Shown: piece by piece, positions 9,438 through 19,197 of the stretch
How the letters are laid out: every line of letters starts with the position of its first letter
Numbering within the stretch: position 1 is the stretch's first letter
NCBI GenBank assembly: GCA_934454525.1
Contig: CAKSFM010000001.1
Span: 62,001 to 126,000, forward strand
Reading direction: 5' to 3'
DNA: 64,000 bases
DNA from: an uncultured Clostridia bacterium
GTDB taxonomy: Bacteria > Bacillota > Clostridia > UMGS1883
Notes under the pieces: generated by a model
The model's input: the letters and a program-made list of their open reading frames with translations, nothing else
What the model was told of the DNA's origin: nothing
Database searches by the model: none
Position numbers and translations under genes: made by a program

Positions 9438-10181
9438 ATGGAAGATATTCGCTTTGATATGGGGTTAGACCCGGTTATCAGCAGCGTTGGTTATATCAGC
9501 GTTGTCAGAAAAGAGAATTTTTCTTTTGCTTATAAGAAAGGCAAGGATAAATTCACATTTGTCTATGTTAAACGGGGGAAAATGAAATACTGTTTTTTTC
9601 AAAGCGGAAAAACGTTCGTTATAAACGAGGGAGAAATGTTCTATTTTCCGAGGTATCTCCCGTATGAAACCACATATATGGAAAACGGCACAGCCATCAA
9701 AACGCTTACATTCGACATTGAGGGAGATACCCTCCCGGCATATATTCCCTCCTCTCCGGAGAAAAGAAGTTCAAAGGAATTTACAGCCGTATTTGATTCA
9801 ATCACAAGCTTTAATATGCGCAGCACACTTTTTCTTGCAGCAAAAACATATGAGCTTCTTTATCTGATGCAAAGCCAAATGACAGAATTCCCCCCGAATT
9901 ATAAAAAAATATTTCCTGCCGTTAATGAAATCTGCAGGAAATATAACGAAAACAAAAAAATCTCTTATTATGCCAATATGTGCAATATGAGCGAATCCAA
10001 TTTTCGCAAGCTTTTTAAAGAATGTACCGGGAAATCTCCTATCGAATACCGGAATCTGATAAGAATTTCCGAAGCCAGAAAGCTTATAGAAAGCGGCGAA
10101 TTCACAGTTTCCGAAGCCGCGTACTATGTCGGTTTTAACAACATGTCATTTTTCTATAAGCTGTACAGCTCCAAAGATTAA
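9438..10181 (+). CDS. AraC-family transcriptional regulator
   Basis: This 247-residue protein has an N-terminal beta-barrel sensing domain (FTFVYVKRGKMKYCFFQSG, YFPRYLPYETTYMENGT) and a C-terminal AraC double HTH. The second HTH carries VGFNNMSFFYKLY, shorter than usual after the signature, and the protein ends soon after. A GGGAGG ribosome site lies 8 nt upstream of ATG 9438. It is divergent from the QueG-like/U32-like operon across about 180 bp of AT-rich DNA, so it probably regulates that operon. Its last 4 bases overlap the 3' end of the convergent ECF fusion gene. Confidence 0.85.
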   Translation: MEDIRFDMGLDPVISSVGYISVVRKENFSFAYKKGKDKFTFVYVKRGKMKYCFFQSGKTFVINEGEMFYFPRYLPYETTYMENGTAIKTLTFDIEGDTLPAYIPSSPEKRSSKEFTAVFDSITSFNMRSTLFLAAKTYELLYLMQSQMTEFPPNYKKIFPAVNEICRKYNENKKISYYANMCNMSESNFRKLFKECTGKSPIEYRNLIRISEARKLIESGEFTVSEAAYYVGFNNMSFFYKLYSSKD

Positions 10182-12658
10182 TCCAATAATCCGTATTTCA
10201 GCTTTACCCTTTCAAGCTTTTCTATCATCGGTTCGGATATAAACCACAGGAAAAATGCGCTTGAAAGAGCATGAATAAGGTCGAACGGCAAACCCATCAC
10301 CAGTGAAGACGCAATCATGTCCGTATTCGGCGCGGTTGTCATCATCAGAACAGAAGCAACGTTCATAATCACGCCGTAAATAACAAGCGCCGATATAAAC
10401 CCGAACGCAGCCAGCACTGCCCTTGTTTTCGGCAGCAGTCCTTTTTGGAATACCACTCCGGCAAGGAATCCGACTGTTCCGAACGCAAACATCTGCCACG
10501 GAGTCCACGGCCCCTGCACGAAAAAGAAATTCGAAACAAAGGCAGTCACAGCACCGACAAGAAATCCCGTTTCTCCGCCGAAGCATATGCCCGATATAAC
10601 CACAATTGCAAGCACCGGCTTGAACTCCGGCAGCATATAAAATGCCGCCCTGCCGGAAACTCCGATTGCACACAGCACACTGATTATAACAAGCTCTCTT
10701 GCCTGCGGCTTTCTGCCCTCAAATACCATGATAAACGGCAGAAAAACCTCAAGTATGATAAGCAGGCTTATGAAATAATATTTCCTGTCATCCAAGCGAT
10801 ATATGCCGAACCATATTGTCAGCGGAATTGCAATAAGCAACAGAAGCGAAGCAAACAGGGTTCTTTCCGAAAGCTTTTTCGCGCTGCTTTCGCGCGGCGA
10901 AGCCGGTTTTGAAGCCGCCTTGCTTTGCGATGATTCTATGGCTGCATCGGATTCGGGAGGTTCTGCGGTTATTTCGCACGGGCGTTCATCGCTGCGTTTG
11001 TCCTCACGCGGCGCTTTGCCCATTATTGCAGTCAGGTCATCGGCAAGGAGCACGTTTTCCACATAATCCCTTGCCATGCGGTTTGCGCTTGTTGTGTAGA
11101 AGCTGTTGCCGCAGAAAAATTCGCGCGGCGTTCCGACTGCCGTTATGCCGCCGTCAAAAAACATTGCGCACCTGTCCGCATATTCCGCACAGAACTCTAT
11201 GTCGTGTGAAACAATAAGTATCGACGCGCCGTTTTTCTTAAGCTTATTGAGAATGCCTGCAAGCGTTTTTTTAAAATGCGCGTCAATTCCCTTTGTGGGT
11301 TCGTCAAGTATAAGAATTTCCGGTTTTTTGATAAGCAGCATGGCAAGTGCCGCTCTCTGCTGCTCACCGCCGGACAAATCATAAGGGTGACTTTGCAGCA
11401 GATTTTCGATTTCACACATGTGTGCAGCCTCATGCACACGTTTTTTTCTGTCGTCATCACTCATTTTTTTGTCAGTAACGTCAATCAGGTCAAGATACAC
11501 GGTCTTTTTTGCAAAAAGGGTTTGCGGATTTTGCGGCAGCACACCGAGCAATCCGTTATAAAGTCCGCCATGCTTTGATATATCGGTTCCGTTTATGAGC
11601 ACTTTGCCGCGCTGCGGCTTGTTCAGTCCCGCCGCAAGCGTGAGCGCGGTTGTTTTCCCGGCGCCGTTTCCGCCGACAACTGCAAAAAACTCACCGCGGT
11701 TCACTGTCAGATTCAGTCCGTTTATAACATCCGGCAGATTTTTATCATACCTGAAAAAAGCATTTTTGATTTCTATTGCCGGCCCGCCGCTTAGCTGTTC
11801 GCTGTCTTTGGGTATAATATCAGCGCTGATATTATGGCTTTGCAAATATCTTTCAAGCTCCGCTTTACCCTCACGTATGCTGAGCGGATAGCGCCCGATT
11901 CCGGCAAACACGCGCATCGGCACCGGAAGCGCATCAAACATATCATGACGCTTTTCTTTTAATATTTTCCCTGTTTCCTCCGGCGCTGCGTTCACCGCTA
12001 TCCGTCCGCCGTCCATCACAATCACCCTGTCTGACAGGGGAAAGGCTTCTTCCAGGCGATGCTCGCTCAGAATAACGGTTGTGCCGAATTCATCGTTGAT
12101 TCTGCGGACGGTTCTGAGAAATTCATAAGCCGCAATCGGATCAAGCTGACTTGTCGGCTCGTCCAGTATAAGCACCTTAGGCTGCATTACCATCACCGAA
12201 GCAAGGTTAAGAAGCTGCTTCTGACCGCCGGAAAGCTCATCTGTTTTTTTGTGAAACCAGTCCTGGATTCCGAAAAACGACGCCATTTCCGCTGCCCTTG
12301 TGCGTATCTGCTCCGATTTCATCCCCAGACTTTCGAGTCCGAAAACCAGTTCATGCCATACCTTATCCGTTACAATCTGACTGTCCGGATTCTGCATCAC
12401 AAAACCGATTTCCGCTGCCTGCTCTCTTTCTTTCACATTTCTCAGCGGCATGCCTTTATACAATATTTCGCCCGACATACTTCCGTGCGGAGAAATCGGC
12501 GGTTTAAGCAGCCTAAGCAGCGTTGTTTTTCCGCAGCCGGATTTTCCGCAAAGAGTGATGAACTCCCCGCTGTTCACCGAAACGGTTATATCTTCAAGCG
12601 TGTTTGCGCTCTGTGCAGGATATGCAAAGCTTAAATTTTTGATTTTATAGATTTCCAC
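10178..12658 (-). CDS. ECF transporter triple fusion: two ABC ATPases plus membrane S component (probable corrinoid importer)
   Basis: The frame opens at 12838, but GTG 12658 is the likely start: it has GGAAGTGATAAA just upstream and the family N-terminus IYKIKNLSFAYP follows. That gives about 826 residues. ATPase 1 has Walker A GKSGCGKTT near residue 39, signature LSGGQKQ near 143 and Walker B VLILDEPT near 163. ATPase 2 has GGNGAGKTT near 328, LSGGEQQR near 430 and ILILDEPTKGID near 450. After a charged linker (about 560-600), the last 220 residues are hydrophobic with at least five or six membrane segments, matching ECF S components. EcfA, EcfA' and S are normally separate genes. The start overlaps the EcfT stop. 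Being last in a cobalamin-riboswitch operon, the likely cargo is cobalamin or another corrinoid; that is inference. Confidence 0.86.
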   Translation of the reverse strand: MEIYKIKNLSFAYPAQSANTLEDITVSVNSGEFITLCGKSGCGKTTLLRLLKPPISPHGSMSGEILYKGMPLRNVKEREQAAEIGFVMQNPDSQIVTDKVWHELVFGLESLGMKSEQIRTRAAEMASFFGIQDWFHKKTDELSGGQKQLLNLASVMVMQPKVLILDEPTSQLDPIAAYEFLRTVRRINDEFGTTVILSEHRLEEAFPLSDRVIVMDGGRIAVNAAPEETGKILKEKRHDMFDALPVPMRVFAGIGRYPLSIREGKAELERYLQSHNISADIIPKDSEQLSGGPAIEIKNAFFRYDKNLPDVINGLNLTVNRGEFFAVVGGNGAGKTTALTLAAGLNKPQRGKVLINGTDISKHGGLYNGLLGVLPQNPQTLFAKKTVYLDLIDVTDKKMSDDDRKKRVHEAAHMCEIENLLQSHPYDLSGGEQQRAALAMLLIKKPEILILDEPTKGIDAHFKKTLAGILNKLKKNGASILIVSHDIEFCAEYADRCAMFFDGGITAVGTPREFFCGNSFYTTSANRMARDYVENVLLADDLTAIMGKAPREDKRSDERPCEITAEPPESDAAIESSQSKAASKPASPRESSAKKLSERTLFASLLLLIAIPLTIWFGIYRLDDRKYYFISLLIILEVFLPFIMVFEGRKPQARELVIISVLCAIGVSGRAAFYMLPEFKPVLAIVVISGICFGGETGFLVGAVTAFVSNFFFVQGPWTPWQMFAFGTVGFLAGVVFQKGLLPKTRAVLAAFGFISALVIYGVIMNVASVLMMTTAPNTDMIASSLVMGLPFDLIHALSSAFFLWFISEPMIEKLERVKLKYGLLD

Positions 12659-13518
12659 TTTATCACTTCCGTAATTTCTGCCGCTATCGGCACTGATAAC
12701 AAAGCAAGATATGCTGCAAAAACCGATGCCCCGTATATCGACATTTCCGCGCCTTTTATATACGGGAAACAGCTGAATTTCAGCGCTCCTGCCGCCGCAC
12801 CGATTATCACATAAACCGCAGCAGCCGCAATTGTGCACAGCGCGGTTATATCCCTCCGCGTAAAGGTATATATGGCAAAGGCGCTCCTGCCGGGCAGTCC
12901 GTATCCGCGCGCATGCATGGAATCCGCCGTGTCAACCGAATTTTCAAGGCTCAGCGTTACCATCACCGATAAAATTGACAGTCCGTTTTTTGCTTTTTTT
13001 ATTATTCCCGGAGCGGACATATCTCTCCCGATGCACTTCTGTGCAGCAATGACTGCCTTAAACTGCCGCGCAAACCGCGGTACAAACCTTAATGTCATGG
13101 ATATTATAAGCGATAGCGACGGCATGATTCTTCCGAACAGGTAGATAATCTTGTCGCTTGTCATCACTGCGGTCATGCAGAAAAACAGCTGTATTACGTT
13201 TGCCAGCATAACAGCTGCGGCAAGTCCGTAACAAATAGATTCAAGCGTGAGCGGATTGCCGCTCGGCAGATATGCAAGAATCGTTGCACCGCCGTGATTA
13301 AACGCAGGGTTGATAACCGCCGCAAGAATAAACAGCGGCAATATATATGCAAGACTTTTTTTCACCCCTGCAGCACCGTGAATCACTGCGGAATATGCAA
13401 AGCTGCAGACAAACGATATTGCAAGCGCTCCGGGATGCAGAAAAATGCAGGAGAAAACTATTGCAAATGCAAAATAAGCAAAATTAACAATCGGATGATA
13501 CCGCTTAAATTCATTCAT
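12631..13518 (-). CDS. ecfT: EcfT transmembrane coupling subunit
   Basis: ATG 13518 (MNEFKRYHPIVNF) is preferred over the 13557 frame opening because the family N-terminus begins here and the ATG overlaps the previous gene's stop by 8 nt. The roughly 295-residue protein has several hydrophobic segments. It also has the EcfT coupling elements: SMTLRFVPRFARQF followed by ADSMHARGYG, where the Ala-Arg-Gly motif contacts the ATPases. EcfT anchors the ATPase pair and toggles the S component. It overlaps the ATPase/S fusion gene and completes a one-cargo (group I) ECF transporter with it. Confidence 0.88.
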   Translation of the reverse strand: MNEFKRYHPIVNFAYFAFAIVFSCIFLHPGALAISFVCSFAYSAVIHGAAGVKKSLAYILPLFILAAVINPAFNHGGATILAYLPSGNPLTLESICYGLAAAVMLANVIQLFFCMTAVMTSDKIIYLFGRIMPSLSLIISMTLRFVPRFARQFKAVIAAQKCIGRDMSAPGIIKKAKNGLSILSVMVTLSLENSVDTADSMHARGYGLPGRSAFAIYTFTRRDITALCTIAAAAVYVIIGAAAGALKFSCFPYIKGAEMSIYGASVFAAYLALLSVPIAAEITEVIKWKSIKSKI

Positions 13519-14362
13519 TTTGAGAACCGTTCCTTGCCGAGTAGTCACCGCCGACATCTCTGCCGAGGTCGCAGGTGTAGACCCACTCTATTTTATCGCC
13601 GTTTTTCAGCTCATAGCGCGAGCATCCGTAGTTCGGAAACCAGCCGTTAACCTTGTACATCCAACCTGACCGCTCACCGCAGTCAAACTCATAAAGATTA
13701 TTAATCCCCTCAATGTAAGCGCTGTTATAAACCGGCGTGTTTACAAATTCAAGGTGAATTTTGTTTTTTTTCATCTCACGCACAAGCACGTTAAACACGC
13801 TTTCGCCCTCGTGAAACACAACGTTTTGTTCGGGAAATATCACTCCGTCGGCAGGGATAACCTCCGCCTTTTCGCTTGATTTGCCCACAGCATTGTCACA
13901 CCTCACGGAAAGGGTGCAGGTAAGCTCCGTGTTTGTAATTTCCGCTTGCTGCGGCTCCACAGGCGCAGGTTTTCCGACGGGTACAGGTTCGGTGCGGTGT
14001 TCGTCCGTGCCTGTCTTCGGGTCTATGTTCATGCCGCTTTTCTGCGAATATTCAATGCTTTTCTCTGTTTCACCGTTCGTTACAGTTGCTTTTTCATCTG
14101 ACGGAACAGCATTGTTTTTATTTTCTGAGGATTCCGCTTTTTCAGGGGGTGCGGATTCCTCCGTGTTTTTGGGAGCTTCGTTTTTTCCGGCCGGAACGCC
14201 GGTTTTCGCAGCGGCGGCATCTTCAACCTTTGCCGCGGTTGTTTCCGCGCCCGTTGTTTCTTTTGCCGCGTCATCTCCTCCGAACACAAATGCCGCGGTT
14301 AGCAGAGCTGCTATGATAACAAAAGCAAAAATTATATTTTTGTACTTTTTTATCAGGTTCAT
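13511..14362 (-). CDS. Membrane-anchored DUF4430 (transcobalamin beta-domain-like) protein
   Basis: This 283-residue protein has a single N-terminal membrane segment (residues about 10-28), then roughly 115 residues of low-complexity Ala/Glu/Thr/Pro linker. Residues about 185-270 form a DUF4430 domain: EGESVFNVLVREMKKN, YIEGINNLYEFDCG, SGWMYKVNGWFPNYG and LKNGDKIEWVYTCDLG. DUF4430 is the family related to the C-terminal cobalamin-binding domain of intrinsic factor and transcobalamin. The layout suggests a tethered binding domain reaching out from the membrane, beside the ECF importer. The start overlaps the previous stop by 4 nt and the stop overlaps ecfT. A role in handing corrinoid to the transporter is inferred from operon and riboswitch. 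Confidence 0.82.
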   Translation of the reverse strand: MNLIKKYKNIIFAFVIIAALLTAAFVFGGDDAAKETTGAETTAAKVEDAAAAKTGVPAGKNEAPKNTEESAPPEKAESSENKNNAVPSDEKATVTNGETEKSIEYSQKSGMNIDPKTGTDEHRTEPVPVGKPAPVEPQQAEITNTELTCTLSVRCDNAVGKSSEKAEVIPADGVIFPEQNVVFHEGESVFNVLVREMKKNKIHLEFVNTPVYNSAYIEGINNLYEFDCGERSGWMYKVNGWFPNYGCSRYELKNGDKIEWVYTCDLGRDVGGDYSARNGSQNE

Positions 14363-15894
14363 ATCAAACCTGCTCCTTTCAGCAGATTATATACCATCTG
14401 CGCTACCTCGCACCGCTTTATTGCTTCATGCGGCCTTATCTCAATTTCGCTGCGGTCGGCAATTCCGTTTCCATAGCAAAATGCCGCACCTGCCATTGCC
14501 CAGTCCGAAACGGTGGTATAATCTGTAAATTCCGCGAGAATATCACGGATAGCCGCGGAATCAAGCGCATTTTTCATTCCGCACAGCTCTGCCGCTCTCT
14601 GCACCATGACAAGCGCCTGTTCAACGGATATTGTCATGCCCGGGGCAAACAGTCCGCCGCCCACGCCGAGCACTATTCCGTGCGAGTATGCCGCACCCAC
14701 ATATGCGCTGTGCCAGTCGGCGCCGGTCACATCCGAAAAGCTGTCCGTATCCTGCAGCGGAAGCTTCAGCGCTCTTACGATTATCGCCGCAAACTCCGCT
14801 CTTGTCATAGTGGCGTCGGGCGCAAAGCTGTTTTCGTCCATTCCGTTCACAATGCCTCTTTGCGCCAATGTTTCTATTGCGGCTTGGTTTTTATGCCCCC
14901 TGATATCCGCAAAGCTTTTATCGGGAAATTGAACATCATCATTATTTTCGCCGTGCGCTCCGGTTTCTCCGCGCTTCACAACATCGCTCATGTCAAAAAG
15001 AGCCGTTTTGCCCTCCTCGGTCCGTTTTGCGGCAGCAAGTGCATAGCAGCACTGCTCGGTTGCCATGAGATTTGCTTCATTTGTATGGCAGAAACTGCCA
15101 TCGGCATTTTTAAAGGAGTACAGATTGTCAACAATCGTTTTTCCGTTCTTCACAAATCTGCCGTCTGTATAGGGTATACCCATTGAAGATATTGCCGTCA
15201 GCACCTGTGCGGCGCTTTCCGCCGTTTCCTCACCATATGCTTCAAATCCGCCGTTTTCCGACTGCACCGCTGAAAGATAATTTAATGCGCGCTCTGCCGC
15301 CGCATTTATTTTTGCATCCTCACAGTGCCTTGAAAGAGCCGTGACTGCCATTGCCGTGATGTCCGTTTCTGACGGCATTTCATCGCCCGACAATGCCCAT
15401 CCGCCGTCCTCATTCTGCCTGTTCAGTATGCAGTCGATATACCGCTGCGTTATTTCCTTGTTTCCGCCGGTGCAGTCAAGCGCGATAAGTGCCCAGATTG
15501 CGCCGTTGATGCCTTGCTGCACTGTGCTTTCATAGTCAAAAAGAGGTTTTGTGAGGTCGCATCCCTCAAAATCCTGCGGATTTTCACCGATTGCCGCAAG
15601 CGCGATTATAACTCTCGAATACTCCGTGTACTTCTTCGTGTGAAGCACTCCGTTTTTTTCTCTGACATACTTTCGTGCATTGGAAAGATACTTCTCAAAA
15701 AAGGAGTCTGCCGCATCGGCGCCGCCGCGCGCAAGAGCTATAACTGCCCATTCGCCGCCGATTGAAGATACTGTCGGCTCGGAAACGGCAGCTGCAATAT
15801 ACCGCTGAGTGTCATCAGGATAGCCGGCGGCGGCATGTGCTGCCGCCGGTATAATCATTATTAAACATATAAACAGTGAAATCAGTTTTTTCAT
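14359..15894 (-). CDS. SLH-anchored prenyltransferase/alpha-alpha-toroid repeat protein
   Basis: The 511-residue protein has a signal peptide (MKKLISLFICLIMIIPAAAHA). The mature N-terminal 300 residues have the repeats of the squalene-cyclase/prenyltransferase alpha6/alpha6 toroid: GINGAIWALIALD, QNEDGGWALSG (about 160), TDITAMAVTAL, QSENGGFEAYG (about 210), ATEQCCYALAA. No terpene-cyclase DxDD motif is seen. Three SLH repeats follow from about 325, with SFADIRGHKNQAAIETLAQRG and MTRAEFAAIIVRAL. The same toroid fold forms the N-terminal cobalamin-binding half of intrinsic factor/transcobalamin. Placed between two DUF4430 genes behind a cobalamin riboswitch, it probably supplies that half on the S-layer. 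Overlaps of 4 nt on both sides show tight coupling. Confidence 0.84.
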   Translation of the reverse strand: MKKLISLFICLIMIIPAAAHAAAGYPDDTQRYIAAAVSEPTVSSIGGEWAVIALARGGADAADSFFEKYLSNARKYVREKNGVLHTKKYTEYSRVIIALAAIGENPQDFEGCDLTKPLFDYESTVQQGINGAIWALIALDCTGGNKEITQRYIDCILNRQNEDGGWALSGDEMPSETDITAMAVTALSRHCEDAKINAAAERALNYLSAVQSENGGFEAYGEETAESAAQVLTAISSMGIPYTDGRFVKNGKTIVDNLYSFKNADGSFCHTNEANLMATEQCCYALAAAKRTEEGKTALFDMSDVVKRGETGAHGENNDDVQFPDKSFADIRGHKNQAAIETLAQRGIVNGMDENSFAPDATMTRAEFAAIIVRALKLPLQDTDSFSDVTGADWHSAYVGAAYSHGIVLGVGGGLFAPGMTISVEQALVMVQRAAELCGMKNALDSAAIRDILAEFTDYTTVSDWAMAGAAFCYGNGIADRSEIEIRPHEAIKRCEVAQMVYNLLKGAGLI

Positions 15895-18800
15895 TTTGAA
15901 ATACCGCTCAGGAAGCGCATCAGCATCGCTGCCGTTTCCGCACGTGTTGCGGAATCATCGGGGCAAAGTGCGCTGTCCGTCTTTCCTTTTATAATTCCGG
16001 CATTAACCGCCCATTTTATCGCGGAAGCCGCGTATTCTGATATTTTATCTTTATCTGCAAATCCGGCAATTCCGCTATCACCGTCCGCTGCCGAAGCAAG
16101 CTGCTTCTTTTGAACATATCTGTAAAGTATTGCTGCAAGCTGCTCGCGGCTTATATCATCGTTTGTGCCGAACAGGTCGTCACCGATTCCGAATATAATC
16201 TGCTCGCTTGCCGCCCAGCGAACAGCCTCTGTATACCAGCTTTCGTTATCCACATCACTGAAGTTCAATGCATAATCCACAACAGGCTCTTTTTCTATTC
16301 TCCACAGCACAGTCACAAGCATTGCCCTCGACATTTTTGCATCAGGTTCAAAACCTTTTTCCGTGCCTTGCATAAGGTTGTTGTCATAAGCATATTTTAC
16401 CGCTTCATAGTGCCAGTCTGCCGGTTTTACATCAGCATAGGTTTTTTCGCTGAATTCAGGTTTTGAGGTCTGCTGCTCTTTGTTCTCATCCTTGGTCTGT
16501 TCCTGCTGCGCCTTGTCATCTGCGGCGGTTGTGTTCCTGTTCTTTTTGCTGCCTGAAGATGAACCTCCGCCCGAAAATTTTGTTTTTTCCTTTGTATAGT
16601 CATCAGTATAGTGGAAAATAACGGAATCGCCGTTCGAAAGCTTCTGTTCCTCCACGCCTTTGGTCGGATAGGAGCCGTTAAGCGTGTACATCCAGCCGGA
16701 AAGATTGCCGTTGTCAAATTCTCCGATACCCTTGATTTTACTTATGTAATTACCCTCGTTTGTATAAGGAATCCCGTTCAGACTGAGCGCCTTTTCCACC
16801 GCGTCAATCACATAAGAACCCTTGTCAAGCGTTATTTTTGTGCGCTCAATCCATTCGGTAAGGTTGCCTTTTGCTTTGGTATGCGTATCGCTGTCACCCG
16901 ACGGAGCGCCGTGTTTTTTGTCGCCAAGCAGCGTGAAATATACGGTTATTTTGCTGCCCGAGCCTGAACCCGAACCGCCTGTTTCATCTTTATTCACGGT
17001 TATCGGCTGCACCGCCGCTGCAAGTGTCTCCGCCGCGTCCTCACCGGTGTAGGAAATTATCATTTCCGTGTCATCCGCCGTAAGCTCACGGTTCGGCGAA
17101 TAGGAGTATTCCGACGTTTCCGCTCTTTTTCCGTTTTCATACACTGCCGTTATCTTCATTCCGCTCGGACTGAAGGTTTCTCCCTCGGTATACGTGGTTT
17201 TTGCCGGTGCTGCCGTAATTTCAATTGAGGTCACCTTAGGAGCTGTAACAGTCACGGGGATTTCCGCCGTTTTCCCGCGATATGTTATTGTAACCTTATC
17301 GGTTTCGGCAGTCAGTGTCTCCGGTGAAACGGAATAGTTTGTTGCTATTTGTTCCGTACCGTCCTCATACTTAGCCGTAACAGTAAGATTTGCCGCGTCA
17401 AACCTGTCTCCGCTGTAATAGTCGGTTTTAACATTTTCCGTGTTAAGCACAATCTCCGAAATCGGAGCGGTTGTAGCCTCAATCGGTATGTTAATATCCG
17501 GCAGTTTTCCCAGATAACCCGTTCTTGCCAGCGCATTAAGATTCGGTGCCTTACCGGTTTCATATGATATTCCGCGATGATTTCCGTATGCATCGCCCCA
17601 TCCGCCGACAAATATAACTCCGCCCTTAAGGCTGAATGTGTCATACGGAAAATCCTCCGGAACGGTCAGTTCCCCGTCCTTGACATAGCTTATTGCGCCC
17701 CATGTGCTCCGCTCTTTCAGAGTGAGAGATACCGTTTGCGATGCCGCATTGCTTGCAAAATTATACTGTCCCGATGCGCCGCCGACAATTGTCCCCTCAT
17801 AGCCGGTTACATTTCTGTATATAGCGTTCGCCGTCATATTATATACTCCGGCAAGCTTGTTTGCCGGGTGATACAGCCTGTCAAACGCTATGCTCAGAGT
17901 ATCTCCCGGATGAACCGTTTCTCCGTTATTTACGGTTATATCAACTTTCTTTGCGGTTATTATCTGATATTCCGCTTTTCCGTCATTTTCTGCTTTTACT
18001 ATGTTTCTGCCCGTTTTAAGCGGCACCGAAAAGCTGCCGTCATCATTTGCGCTTACTTCTTCAAATCCCTTGTACACCGTTTTTTCATCCACTGAGGGAT
18101 TTGCCGCATAAACATGTAAATCCTCCGTTATCGGAGTAAACGTGTATTCTCCCTGTTCTCCCGTGAAATAAATGCAGTCATGCTCGCTGTCAAGTGCGTC
18201 ACCCGAAAGCTTTATTTCGCTTGAATTAAGTCCCTCATTTATGGTTATGCCGGTTTCTATGCCGCTTTCCCCAGCATTTACCGACACTACGAACACGCCT
18301 GTGTTTTCGGGATATACCGCACCGTAGAAATCGTCATCTTTGCCGAAATTAAGCGTCATTGCGTCATATGTTACAAGCACAATTGCAGTTCCGCCGGTTT
18401 TGGCGGTCATAAGTCCGTTTTCATCAATCTCAACAATATCGGACGGTTCTCCGTTTTCATCAATTACCTCATAGCGGTAATCGGGTTCGATAAAATAGTT
18501 GTTTATAACACTGTCAATTGCTTCCCAGTTGCGGAGTGTGACAAGCTGATATGTATCGTTTTCTGCCATTTTGAGATAACCCTGCGGATTAATGTTGAGG
18601 TATATATCTGCAACATTATACTTGTTGTTTGACAGCGGATCTCTGTCCACGGTTGTCTTTGTTTTTCCGTCCGGTCTGAGCTGCTCCTCCGTAACGGTAA
18701 GGTCAAAATCCGCCGTTTTTTTGAATGTGCCGCCGTATGTTACATATTCATCGCCGCTCACGCGGTAATTATAGGTGTTTTTATCGGTAAGGTCAAAGTA

Positions 18801-19109
18801 ATATTTTGTTGTATCTCCGTCAGTTTCCTTATAGACAGGTTCAATCTGCGTGAAGCTTACAAAATGCACCTTTCCCTTTGATCCGACAAACAGCGCTGCG
18901 TCCGCCGGAACTGTTATGCAGGCATCGGGCAGCACCTCCGGCTTCTGACCGGGGGTTTCCCCCTCTTCTTCTGCTGACGGCTCCTCGCCCTGCACTTCTT
19001 CCATGAGCTGCACCAAATCGCTGTCATCAATTGCAAATGCCGGTGCTGCGGTTATTCCAAGAGCCATGATAAAGCATAAAAAAAGTGATATTATTCTTTT
19101 TGTTTTCAT
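15891..19109 (-). CDS. SLH-anchored DUF4430 protein with bacterial Ig-like domains
   Basis: First gene of the cobalamin-riboswitch operon. The 1072-residue product has a signal peptide (IISLFLCFIMALGITAAPAFA). Beta-rich sequence of unknown family fills residues about 60-540. Two bacterial Ig-like (Big_3-like) domains follow at about 551-620 and 628-705, with TAKYEDGTEQIATNY and TAVYENGKRAET. A Gly/Ser hinge near 710 leads to a DUF4430 domain at 760-833 (YVIDAVEKALSLNGIPY, SGWMYTLNGSYP, LSNGDSVIFHYTDDY). An acidic linker and three SLH repeats (885-1072) anchor it in the wall. The domain order suggests a long surface stalk presenting a transcobalamin-like beta domain. AAAGGACA precedes ATG 19109. 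Confidence 0.84.
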   Translation of the reverse strand: MKTKRIISLFLCFIMALGITAAPAFAIDDSDLVQLMEEVQGEEPSAEEEGETPGQKPEVLPDACITVPADAALFVGSKGKVHFVSFTQIEPVYKETDGDTTKYYFDLTDKNTYNYRVSGDEYVTYGGTFKKTADFDLTVTEEQLRPDGKTKTTVDRDPLSNNKYNVADIYLNINPQGYLKMAENDTYQLVTLRNWEAIDSVINNYFIEPDYRYEVIDENGEPSDIVEIDENGLMTAKTGGTAIVLVTYDAMTLNFGKDDDFYGAVYPENTGVFVVSVNAGESGIETGITINEGLNSSEIKLSGDALDSEHDCIYFTGEQGEYTFTPITEDLHVYAANPSVDEKTVYKGFEEVSANDDGSFSVPLKTGRNIVKAENDGKAEYQIITAKKVDITVNNGETVHPGDTLSIAFDRLYHPANKLAGVYNMTANAIYRNVTGYEGTIVGGASGQYNFASNAASQTVSLTLKERSTWGAISYVKDGELTVPEDFPYDTFSLKGGVIFVGGWGDAYGNHRGISYETGKAPNLNALARTGYLGKLPDINIPIEATTAPISEIVLNTENVKTDYYSGDRFDAANLTVTAKYEDGTEQIATNYSVSPETLTAETDKVTITYRGKTAEIPVTVTAPKVTSIEITAAPAKTTYTEGETFSPSGMKITAVYENGKRAETSEYSYSPNRELTADDTEMIISYTGEDAAETLAAAVQPITVNKDETGGSGSGSGSKITVYFTLLGDKKHGAPSGDSDTHTKAKGNLTEWIERTKITLDKGSYVIDAVEKALSLNGIPYTNEGNYISKIKGIGEFDNGNLSGWMYTLNGSYPTKGVEEQKLSNGDSVIFHYTDDYTKEKTKFSGGGSSSGSKKNRNTTAADDKAQQEQTKDENKEQQTSKPEFSEKTYADVKPADWHYEAVKYAYDNNLMQGTEKGFEPDAKMSRAMLVTVLWRIEKEPVVDYALNFSDVDNESWYTEAVRWAASEQIIFGIGDDLFGTNDDISREQLAAILYRYVQKKQLASAADGDSGIAGFADKDKISEYAASAIKWAVNAGIIKGKTDSALCPDDSATRAETAAMLMRFLSGISK

Positions 19110-19197
19110 TTTTCATTGTCCTTTCGTGATAGAATTTGTTTCAGTGCAAAGCTTTTCCTTTCATCACCCCAAGTGTTTTTATTCTGTCACCGCAGGA

